Positions 1-5,208 of a DNA stretch of 7,197 nucleotides are shown piece after piece. Below the pieces are notes generated by a model. It saw nothing but the letters and a program-made list of their open reading frames with translations, did no database searches and had not been told where the DNA came from. Location of the stretch: contig CAZUZD010000306.1 of NCBI GenBank assembly GCA_964624465.1, positions 1 through 7,197 on the forward strand, read 5' to 3'. This DNA is from CAZUZD01 sp964624465 (GTDB lineage Bacteria; Planctomycetota; Planctomycetia; Isosphaerales; Isosphaeraceae). Numbering within the stretch: position 1 is the stretch's first letter; every line of letters begins with the position of its first letter. A program made the translations under genes and the position numbers.

Positions 1-40
1 CGTCCCGGCACGATCCGCCCCGCGGGGGACGCCGGCCCGT

Positions 41-64
41 CCGACCGCCGCACCCGGCGGTCGG
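41..64. repeat. Perfect 10-bp-stem hairpin, 4-nt loop (left copy)
   Basis: CCGACCGCCG (41-50), loop CACC, then its exact reverse complement CGGCGGTCGG (55-64). All ten pairs are Watson-Crick and nine are G-C. No run of T follows on either strand, so it is not a classical intrinsic terminator. It could be a terminator of an off-window gene that does not need a T tract, or a leader structure. Confidence 0.7.
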
Positions 65-100
65 GGCCCGCGCCCGTTCCTCGACACGGATGCAAGGGAT

Positions 101-124
101 GGCCACGGCCCCCCGGCCGTGGCC
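101..124. repeat. Perfect 10-bp-stem hairpin, 4-nt loop (right copy)
   Basis: GGCCACGGCC (101-110), loop CCCC, then its exact reverse complement GGCCGTGGCC (115-124). The structure has the same dimensions as the hairpin at 41-64 but a different stem sequence, and starts exactly 60 bases after it. It ends 23 bases before the ATG at 148, close enough to affect ribosome loading on that gene. No T tract follows. Confidence 0.7.
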
Positions 125-147
125 CCAGCCCCGGATCGAACCGCCCC

Positions 148-783
148 ATGGATGTCGCCCTCGTGCCCGCCGAGCTCGGATCGGTCCTCGCCCTGCTCGG
201 CCGTGAGCTCGACCGCCCGGTGCGGGCCCTCCGCGCCGCCGCCGCACCGGCCCCACCCGCCCGTGTCCCCGACGGACCCCCGAGGCCCACGCCCGCGGCC
301 CCTCCCGAGGCCGACCCGCTGGCCGCCATCGGCGGGCTCTGCGACGAGCTGCTGGAGCTGACGGCCAATACCCTCGACCTGGCCGCGCTGGAGCGGGCCG
401 CCCTCGGACCCGAGCCCGGCCCTGGCCCCGACGCGCCCGACCGTCGCGCCCTGGTCGAGGCACTCCGCGACCGGCTCGCGAACCGCCCCGACGCCCGGGC
501 GGTTCACCTGGCCGGCCCGCCCGACGAGCCCCTGCCCGCCGACGCCGCCTGGTGCCTGCGCCTGCTGGAGCTGGCCGCCGCGGCCGCCCTCGACCAGCAG
601 CCGGCGCCGCTGGGCGCCGACGCCCGGCTCATCCTGGACCTGACCCCGCAGGGGCTCCCCACGTCGCCGGCCCCGGAGCGTCCGACCGAGCTGGAGTCGG
701 AGGCCGACCGCCGGCGCGCGCTCCGCCACGCCCTGGAAGACCGGCTCGGCCTGACCGCCGCCGTCCGCCTGGAACCGGCCTGA
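148..783 (+). CDS. Unrecognised protein resembling a degenerate histidine-kinase core
   Basis: A 211-residue soluble protein, rich in Ala, Leu, Pro and Arg, with no signal peptide or membrane segment. I do not recognise a family with certainty. The first helix (about residues 8-30) contains GRELDRPVRAL, which can be laid over the kinase H box (S-H-E-L-R-T-P-L) with Arg replacing the phospho-acceptor His. Residues about 63-82 (LCDELLELTANTLDLAALE) resemble the second dimerisation helix, which usually ends in LLDLSRLE-like sequence. WCLRLLELAAAAAL (about 134-147) resembles the N-box helix but lacks the Asn. No DxGxG or GxGxG box follows, so ATP binding and autophosphorylation are not expected. 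The start at ATG 148 has no strong Shine-Dalgarno sequence, only GGA 12 nt upstream, and the frame is open to the window edge, so a start further left cannot be excluded. It converges on the true kinase at 854-1564. A chance GC-rich ORF is possible but less likely given the ordered helical pattern. Confidence 0.55.
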   Translation: MDVALVPAELGSVLALLGRELDRPVRALRAAAAPAPPARVPDGPPRPTPAAPPEADPLAAIGGLCDELLELTANTLDLAALERAALGPEPGPGPDAPDRRALVEALRDRLANRPDARAVHLAGPPDEPLPADAAWCLRLLELAAAAALDQQPAPLGADARLILDLTPQGLPTSPAPERPTELESEADRRRALRHALEDRLGLTAAVRLEPA

Positions 784-808
784 GTCCCGGCCGCCCCGCC
801 CTCGGGAC
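784..808. terminator. Candidate hairpin between convergent genes
   Basis: GTCCCG directly after the TGA stop of the plus-strand gene pairs with CGGGAC at 803-808. One further G-T wobble pair is possible, leaving an 11-nt loop. No T tract follows. The position between two convergent stops (783 and 854) fits a bidirectional terminator, but the stem is modest and GC-rich sequence gives such stems by chance. The rest of the 70-bp gap holds overlapping palindromes (GGGGCCCC at 818-825, CCCCGGGG at 822-829). Confidence 0.35.
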
Positions 809-853
809 GCGGCGCGAGGGGCCCCGGGGAGAAGCCCACATCGCCGACGGCAC

Positions 854-1564
854 TCAGCCGCTGCGGCGGGCTTCCTGGAGGCGGATCGAGAGCCGCAGCC
901 GGGTGCCCTCACCGGGTCGGGTCTGGATCGAGACGGTCCCCTGATGCCGGCGCCAGGTGGCGTTGGCGATCGAGAGGCCAACGCCCAGGTGGCCGGCCCG
1001 GGTGGTGAAGAACGGCTCGAAGACCCGCTCCTGCACGGTCGGCGGCATGCCCTCGCCGTCGTCGGACACCTCGAGCACCAGCCAGCCCTCGGCGTTGACC
1101 GAGGTGCCCACCCGGATCGTGCCGCCGTGGGACGGCAGCGCCTCGACGGCGTTGTCGAGCAGGTACCGGACCATGGCGCGGAGCTGCTCGCCGTGCCCCT
1201 TGATCGGCGGCACGGGCACCAGGCTCGTCTCCCAGGCGATCCGGGGCGACTCGGCCGCGCGCCGGCCCTCGACCACCTCGGCCACCAGCCGGTCGAGCCG
1301 CACCGACTCGTCGCCGATGGCGGTGATCGGGCGGGTGTAGTCGATCAGCCGCCGGGCCACCGTGGCGGCCTCCAGCGCGCTGTGGATGATCTGCTCGGCC
1401 AGCGCCACCGGATCGGCCGGGGCGCCCGAGCGCGCCGTCAGGCTCAGGATCTCGGCGCTGCTGACGATGGCGCTGAAGGCGTTGATCACATGATGGCCGA
1501 CGGCCGAACCGAGGTGGCCCAGGTCGGTGAGGGGCTCGGTCGTGGCGGCGTGATCGGTGGCCAT
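854..1564 (-). CDS. Soluble sensor histidine kinase (DHp plus HATPase_c), no sensor domain
   Basis: A 236-residue cytoplasmic protein that should autophosphorylate on His and pass the phosphate to a response regulator; none is in the window. The dimerisation helix begins almost at the N terminus. Its H box is GHHVINAFSAIV (residues 23-34), with His24 aligned to the usual phospho-acceptor and Asn28 to the conserved Asn; the acidic residue normally following the His is replaced by His25. The ATPase domain is complete: N box LLDNAVEAL (135-143), G1 DDGEGM (168-173), F box FEPFFTT (182-188) and G2 GHLGVGLS (191-198). There is no PAS, HAMP or membrane segment, so the signal must come from a partner protein. 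The start at 1564 is supported by GAGAGG 8 nt upstream. It lies 132 bp downstream of the NPCBM gene on the same strand and has its own candidate promoter. The ATPase assignment is secure; the signal and target are unknown. Confidence 0.9.
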   Translation of the reverse strand: MATDHAATTEPLTDLGHLGSAVGHHVINAFSAIVSSAEILSLTARSGAPADPVALAEQIIHSALEAATVARRLIDYTRPITAIGDESVRLDRLVAEVVEGRRAAESPRIAWETSLVPVPPIKGHGEQLRAMVRYLLDNAVEALPSHGGTIRVGTSVNAEGWLVLEVSDDGEGMPPTVQERVFEPFFTTRAGHLGVGLSIANATWRRHQGTVSIQTRPGEGTRLRLSIRLQEARRSG

Positions 1565-1572
1565 GGGGCGAG

Positions 1573-1578
1573 CCTCTC
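1573..1578 (-). promoter_or_regulatory. Shine-Dalgarno of the histidine kinase
   Basis: GAGAGG on the minus strand, 8 nt before the ATG at 1564. Spacing and sequence support this start. Confidence 0.55.
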
Positions 1579-1625
1579 GCTCGGGTCGCGACGCAGCCGG
1601 CCGGGCCGTCGCGCCGGGCTGTCAC

Positions 1626-1637
1626 CAGCACGTGCTG
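1626..1637. promoter_or_regulatory. 12-bp perfect palindrome, candidate operator
   Basis: CAGCACGTGCTG is a perfect 12-bp inverted repeat centred on CACGTG, 61 bp upstream of the kinase start. Close by are the 8-bp palindrome GTTCGAAC (1648-1655) and a small hairpin CCTTG-TTGG-CAAGG (1655-1668). In the 132-bp gap between two same-strand genes this is a reasonable site for a dimeric regulator. It would lie downstream of the transcription start predicted from the sigma-54-like element, which would fit a repressor or mRNA-structure role better than an activator role. Confidence 0.4.
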
Positions 1638-1666
1638 ATCTTCGCGTGTTCGAACCTTGTTGGCAA

Positions 1667-1683
1667 GGCAACGCCCGCGCCAA
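1667..1683 (-). promoter_or_regulatory. Candidate sigma-54 (RpoN) -24/-12 promoter of the kinase gene
   Basis: The minus strand reads TTGGCGCGGGCGTTGCC. It matches the -24/-12 consensus YTGGCACG-N4-TTGCW in TTGGC, CG and TTGC, with the invariant GG and GC separated by exactly 10 bases. Mismatches are G for A inside the -24 element and C for W at the last base. A start about 12 bases downstream would give a 5' untranslated region of roughly 90 nt before the kinase ATG. The motif is short and GC-rich, so chance is a real alternative. Confidence 0.4.
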
Positions 1684-1697
1684 ATCGGGCTCCCGAT
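1684..1697 (-). terminator. Small inverted repeat at the end of the NPCBM gene
   Basis: ATCGGG-CT-CCCGAT is a perfect inverted repeat abutting the TGA stop at 1697-1699. Transcribed from the minus strand it gives a five-pair stem with a four-base loop followed by TTTGG. It is too short and lacks a full T tract, so it is at best a weak terminator. It touches the sigma-54-like element (1667-1683). Confidence 0.25.
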
Positions 1698-2974
1698 CAC
1701 CGCACGATGCGAGCCTCGACCCAGTCAGCCGAGTCCTGCACGTCCCCGCGCTCGCCGAACTCAACGATCAGGATCAGGACCTTGCCGCCGGCCAGATCGA
1801 GGTCCACCGCCAGGGGCGCATCGTGCCGGCCCAGCGGCGGCGAGACGAACCGCTCCTGCTTGTCGACCAGCACACGGAACACGACGCTGGAGAGGTCGCC
1901 GGCGCGGTCGTCGGGCCCGACCAGGGCCTGGAACCGGCGATCGCCGGGCTCGATGCGGTAGGCGATCAGGCTCCGGGGGAGCATGCCGAGGCCGTGGTCG
2001 GCGGCGCGGCCGGCCTGGCGCAGGGGCAGGCCGTCCCAGGTGCGGTCGCGGCCGAAGCGACCCGGGTGGCGATCCAGGTACGGCTCGAACTGCGTGCCGG
2101 CCGGCTCGCGGTCGGCCAGGTACACGACCGACCCGCCCCGCGGGTGCACGGCGGCCAGCTCCTTCAGCGGCAGCCGCAGCACGGGCCCCAGGCGGGTCTG
2201 CACCTCCAGCTGCCCGCCGTCGAACCGGCAGGCGGTCACGCCCAGGCGGGAGCCGTCGGCCAGGGTCAGCTCCAGGTACGGCCCGGCGGCCTTCGGGTAG
2301 GCGATCAGGGTCGGGTCGAATCCCAGCGCCACCACGCCGCCGCGGTCGACGGCCGACTTCGCGTTGCCGGCCTCGAAGGTCAGGGTGCGGTCGTCCAGGG
2401 TGCCGAAGGCCCCGACGAGCCGGTCGCCGCCGCGGGCGCCGCCCAGCAGGAGCACGTCGCCGTCGCGCGGCTCGGAGCGGAGCTGATCGACCAGCCGGGC
2501 GCGCTCGGCCGCGTCGCCGGGGGGCTCGAAGACCAGGCCGAGGACGCGGTCCAGCGGCACGGCCACCTCGGTCTCGGCCAGGGCGTGCGGCCGGACCTTG
2601 AGCGTGGCGCCGTCGGCCGTGCCCAGGGCGGCGCGGAGCCGGTCCCCCTCGGGCAGGACCAGGCCGCTGCCCTCGGGCAGGCCCGGCGGGTTGATGCCGG
2701 CGCGGGTGAGCTTGACCAGGGTGTCGAGCCCGACGCGACGCTCGCGGCCGTCCTCGCCGACGAGCGTCGCCAGGGCCGTGCCGTCGCCGCCCAGGGCCAG
2801 CGCGGCCAGGCGGCCGGTGGCGGTCGTGCCGTCGGTGAGCGTGGCCTGGAAGACCGGCGCCGAGGGGGCGACATCGGCCACCGCCGGCGGGTCGTCGGCC
2901 GCCGGGACCGCCCCGGGCGGCGTCAGCAGCAGCAGCAGGCCGGCCAGGGGCAGTCGCTGGCGGGGTCGTGACAT
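1697..2974 (-). CDS. Exported protein with beta-module repeats and C-terminal NPCBM/NEW2 domain
   Basis: A 425-residue protein with a signal peptide: Arg-rich start, hydrophobic LPLAGLLLLL core (8-17) and a likely cleavage after VPAA (23-26). Residues about 41-280 contain four similar beta-rich modules (about 41-90, 105-149, 172-219, 232-280). Each has a strand, a D-G turn followed by a Leu or Thr strand, a short D-G or D-D turn, and a VPLD or LPLKEL-like closing strand, recalling Sm/SH3-like barrels. The C-terminal part (about 281-425) fits the NPCBM/NEW2 fold: TWDGLPLR (312-319), HGLGMLPRSLIAYRI (327-341), the V-F-R-V-L-V-D strand (365-371) and the closing LILIVEFGERGDVQDSADW (400-418). NPCBM domains are putative carbohydrate-binding modules, so a glycan-binding role in the periplasm or at the surface is likely but unproven. 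No catalytic domain is seen. The ATG at 2974 has GGAG 10 nt upstream. It lies 67 bp after the squalene-repeat gene and is probably the last gene of the operon. Confidence 0.85.
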   Translation of the reverse strand: MSRPRQRLPLAGLLLLLTPPGAVPAADDPPAVADVAPSAPVFQATLTDGTTATGRLAALALGGDGTALATLVGEDGRERRVGLDTLVKLTRAGINPPGLPEGSGLVLPEGDRLRAALGTADGATLKVRPHALAETEVAVPLDRVLGLVFEPPGDAAERARLVDQLRSEPRDGDVLLLGGARGGDRLVGAFGTLDDRTLTFEAGNAKSAVDRGGVVALGFDPTLIAYPKAAGPYLELTLADGSRLGVTACRFDGGQLEVQTRLGPVLRLPLKELAAVHPRGGSVVYLADREPAGTQFEPYLDRHPGRFGRDRTWDGLPLRQAGRAADHGLGMLPRSLIAYRIEPGDRRFQALVGPDDRAGDLSSVVFRVLVDKQERFVSPPLGRHDAPLAVDLDLAGGKVLILIVEFGERGDVQDSADWVEARIVR

Positions 2975-3041
2975 CGGCGGCGGGCTCCGGTTCGATTCGG
3001 GGCGCGCGGGCCGGGCGGGCGGCCGCGCGACGCGCCATCCC
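2975..3041 (-). other. 67-bp intergenic spacer inside the operon
   Basis: This very GC-rich spacer contains palindromic blocks such as GCGGCCGC and GGCGCG paired with CGCGCC, and the GGAG ribosome-binding site of the NPCBM gene near its downstream end. No T tract and no clear promoter are seen, so readthrough from the upstream gene is expected. Confidence 0.4.
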
Positions 3042-4157
3042 TCAGCGCTGGAAGATCGGCAGGAAGTTGTTCGGCATCTGCAAAACGATCAGGGCCATGG
3101 CGGTGCCGTACTCGTTGCCGATCGAGTCGGACCAGTACCCCTCGCCCGACTGCTTGCCGATCAGCTCGTCGCGGACCGAGGCGTACCATTTGGTCCAGTC
3201 GTCGCCGCCGCGGATCCAGAAGGCCTGGGCGGCATAGTAGTGGCCGTAGAAGTAGTGGCTGTAGCGCGGGCCCATGCGGGCGTCGGGGGTGTACTGCCGC
3301 AGGTAGTCCAGCGCCTTGTCGATCTCGTCCCCCTCGTACAGGCCGGCGCTCATGAGTGCCACGACGCCGGCAGCCGAGCGGGGGAAGGCGCTGCCGCCGC
3401 CGGTGAGCATGTACTTGAAGCCACCGTCGGGGTTCTGCGACTGCTTGACGTAGCGGATGCAGGCCTCGACGGTCTCCTTGGGCACCGCGATGCCGGCGTT
3501 GCGGGCGGCGCGCAGGGCGTTGATCTGGCAGATCGTCACCGAGAGGTCGGCGTCGTTGCGCACCGGCTGATACCGCCAGCCGCCCTCGCCGTTCTGGGTG
3601 TCGATGATCAGGCGGATCGACTTCTCGAGCTTCTCGCGGATCTCGGGCCGGTGGGTCATGCCGTAGGCCTCGGCCAGGAACAGGGCGCCGAAGCCGTGCG
3701 AGTACATGGGGCCGTGGGTGGCCGCGTTCGGCACGCTGATGAAGCCCGAGGGACTGGTGTTGTCGAGGATGTACTTCAGGGCCCGGTCGATGGCCGCGCC
3801 GTAGGGGCCGCGGCCGGGGGTGGAGCCGCTGGCCATGAAGGCGATGCCGGCCAGGCTGGTGACCGCCACGTTGCCGCGGTAGGCGCCGCTGCCGAACGAG
3901 CCGTCGTCGTTCTGCTGGGTCAGGAGCCAGTCGAGCCCCTTGCGGGTGGCCTCGTCGACCTGGGGCGTGACCAGCTCGGCGGCGCCGACCGGCACCACGC
4001 CGCTGCGCCCCTCGACGAAGCCGCCGTCCCCCTTGGCCGCCGGCGCCGCGGGCTTCGGCGCCGGGTCCTGCGCGGTCGCGGTCGTGGTCGATCCGAGGGC
4101 CAGCAGGCCGCAGAGCGCGGCCGCCAGCGGGCGGGAGCGGGTCGGGCTCGGGTTCAT
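3042..4157 (-). CDS. Exported prenyltransferase/squalene-oxidase-repeat protein
   Basis: A 371-residue protein with a signal peptide (LAAALCGLLALGS hydrophobic core, residues 11-23; likely cleavage near ATAQ-DP, 27-32) and a Pro/Ala-rich linker to about residue 43. The rest is an alpha/alpha-toroid of the squalene cyclase/prenyltransferase superfamily. QW-like turns recur at LLTQQNDDGSFGS (78-90), DTQNGEGGWRY (186-196), VKQSQNPDGGFKY (237-249) and GKQSGEGYWSD (334-344). DADLS (202-206) sits where class II cyclases carry the catalytic DxDD, but the fourth acidic residue is Leu, so cyclase chemistry is doubtful. A His/Tyr-rich stretch lies at 298-314. The export signal also argues against cytoplasmic hopanoid synthesis. 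I chose the ATG at 4157 over an upstream in-frame ATG at 4295 because it gives the signal peptide and overlaps the previous stop in TGATG, typical of translational coupling; the upstream extension would overlap the previous gene and is Arg/Pro/Gln-rich. Such proteins are common in planctomycetes, with no established function known to me. Confidence 0.9.
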   Translation of the reverse strand: MNPSPTRSRPLAAALCGLLALGSTTTATAQDPAPKPAAPAAKGDGGFVEGRSGVVPVGAAELVTPQVDEATRKGLDWLLTQQNDDGSFGSGAYRGNVAVTSLAGIAFMASGSTPGRGPYGAAIDRALKYILDNTSPSGFISVPNAATHGPMYSHGFGALFLAEAYGMTHRPEIREKLEKSIRLIIDTQNGEGGWRYQPVRNDADLSVTICQINALRAARNAGIAVPKETVEACIRYVKQSQNPDGGFKYMLTGGGSAFPRSAAGVVALMSAGLYEGDEIDKALDYLRQYTPDARMGPRYSHYFYGHYYAAQAFWIRGGDDWTKWYASVRDELIGKQSGEGYWSDSIGNEYGTAMALIVLQMPNNFLPIFQR

Positions 4158-5200
4158 CAGGGGTTCCCCCGGCTGACGCTCTTCTTGTTGATCGAGATGT
4201 AGTAGCGGTCGATCAGGCCCTTGCGGCGCGGGAGGGCCTCCTCCTTGAAGACGTTCTCCATCTCGCCGCGGAGCTCGGGCGGCAGGTGGCCCCACTCGTC
4301 CTTGTTCTCGGCGAGCACGGCCTTGCCGTCGGGGCGCTTGGGCTTCTGCGGGCTAGTGCCGCTGCCGGTGTTGCCGTCGGGACCGGGCTGCTGGCCGCCG
4401 GGGTTGTTCCCCTGCTGCACCGAGCGGATCTGCTGCCCCTTCCCCTTGCCGCCGCCCTGCTGCGCCTGCTTGATGAGCTGCTTCAGGCCGTCGACGATCT
4501 GCTGCTGCTCCTCGCGGGTCTTCTCGCCGGTGTCCTTCTCGCCGAGCTTCTGCTCGACCTGGTCCATCTTCTTGATCGTCTCGCCGAGCGGGCCGTCGGA
4601 CTGCTCGCCCTGGCCGCCCCCCTGACCGCCCTCGCCCCCCTGCTGCTGCTGGTTCTTCTTGCGGTTCTTGCGCCCGAGGATCTCCTCCAGCCGCTCGTCG
4701 AGCTGCTGCTCGCCCCCCTTGAGCTTGCCGGCGTTCACGTCCCCGGGCGGCTTCGGCGGCTCACCGCCGCCACCGGGCATGGGCGGGGTCTCGGGCTGGT
4801 CGGCGTCGCCGCCGCCCGGCATGGGCTTGCCCTTGGCCTCGGGCTCGTCGCTGGTCTGGCCCAGGCCTTCGAGGAGCTTGTCCAGCGACTCGTCGGGCGC
4901 CTCCCCCTTCCCCTCGGCGGGCTTGCCGGGGCGATCGGTCGGCTTGTCGGCAGGCTTCTTGCCGTCAGTGGCGGGCTTGTCGGCCGGCTTCTTCTCGTCG
5001 GCGGGTTTGGCGGGCTTGGTGTCCTTGCCGGTCTCGGGCTTGGGGGTGTCGGAGCCCGCGGGCTTGCCCTCGACCTTTTCGAGGAGCCGGTCCAGGGCGT
5101 CGTCGGTGGGGGCGTCCTGGGCGCGGGCGACTGAGCCGCCGGCGCAGAGGATCGCGAGGGTGAGCGTGGCCAGGGTGGCGGCGAGACGATTGGTCGGCAT
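4157..5200 (-). CDS. Exported linker-rich protein with repeated helical motif and conserved-looking C-terminal domain
   Basis: A 347-residue protein with a signal peptide (LAATLATLTLAILCAGG core; likely cleavage after ARA, residues 25-27). Three short acidic amphipathic motifs, DDALDRLLEKV (33-43), DESLDKLLEGL (103-113) and DERLEEILGR (168-177), are separated by low-complexity linkers: Lys/Pro/Asp with two KKPADKP copies (70-88), then two MPGGG copies (127-145). A Lys/Gln helical segment (about 205-247) follows, then a Gly/Gln linker, and a C-terminal domain WGHLPPELRGEMENVFKEEA (303-322) ending with a DRYYISIN strand (331-338). I know of similar C termini in planctomycete exported proteins but no function. 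The extended start GTG at 5212 would overlap the previous stop as GTGA, but the Shine-Dalgarno GGGGAGGAG lies on top of it, so ATG 5200 is preferred. It ends in a 1-bp overlap with the squalene-repeat gene. Confidence 0.85.
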   Translation of the reverse strand: MPTNRLAATLATLTLAILCAGGSVARAQDAPTDDALDRLLEKVEGKPAGSDTPKPETGKDTKPAKPADEKKPADKPATDGKKPADKPTDRPGKPAEGKGEAPDESLDKLLEGLGQTSDEPEAKGKPMPGGGDADQPETPPMPGGGGEPPKPPGDVNAGKLKGGEQQLDERLEEILGRKNRKKNQQQQGGEGGQGGGQGEQSDGPLGETIKKMDQVEQKLGEKDTGEKTREEQQQIVDGLKQLIKQAQQGGGKGKGQQIRSVQQGNNPGGQQPGPDGNTGSGTSPQKPKRPDGKAVLAENKDEWGHLPPELRGEMENVFKEEALPRRKGLIDRYYISINKKSVSRGNP

Positions 5201-5208
5201 CGTGGAAA

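Larger units (their letters stand above)
1..147. other. Gene-free left edge with GC-rich inverted repeats
   Basis: No convincing gene is seen here. The frame of the downstream plus-strand gene stays open to the left edge, but it contains no ATG, GTG or TTG before 148 and its translation is Arg/Pro/Gly-rich and not protein-like. The stretch holds a 10-bp palindrome (18-27, CCCCGCGGGG) and two strong hairpins (41-64 and 101-124), listed separately. No clear promoter hexamers or T-rich tail are visible. It may be the 3' end region of an upstream gene plus the leader of the gene at 148. Confidence 0.5.

Noticed and set aside
99..206. A 35-codon frame starting at an ATG with AAGGG in front, overlapping the start of the 148 gene
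   Set aside because: Its translation is Pro/Arg-rich without a regulatory amino-acid run, and it spans the right hairpin. It could be a leader peptide, but nothing beyond the AAGGG supports it.
2924..2938. Five tandem CAG/CTG triplets
   Set aside because: They encode the Leu run of a signal peptide (LLLLL) with the preferred CTG codon; too short and too ordinary to call a phase-variation tract.
944..2971. A 675-codon open frame on the plus strand, opposite the kinase and NPCBM genes
   Set aside because: It runs antisense through two well-supported genes and across their gap. Its translation is Gly/Gln/Ala/Arg/Val-rich with no domain. Long antisense frames are expected at this G+C content.
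1761..3038. A 425-codon minus-strand frame overlapping the NPCBM gene
   Set aside because: Shifted-frame shadow made almost only of Arg, Pro, Ala and Gly; the true frame has a signal peptide and NPCBM motifs.
2598..4202. A 534-codon open frame on the plus strand, opposite the squalene-repeat gene
   Set aside because: Antisense shadow of genes with signal peptides and recognisable folds; no protein-like motifs.
4158..4295. Longer N terminus for the squalene-repeat protein from ATG 4295
   Set aside because: The extra 46 residues are shadow-like, overlap the upstream coding sequence, and would bury the signal peptide that begins at 4157.
4286..5134. A Leu/Val/Gly/Ala-rich plus-strand frame that looks like a membrane protein
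   Set aside because: The hydrophobic pattern is what Lys/Gln/Pro/Asp codons of the exported linker protein give on the opposite strand; no start signal was found.
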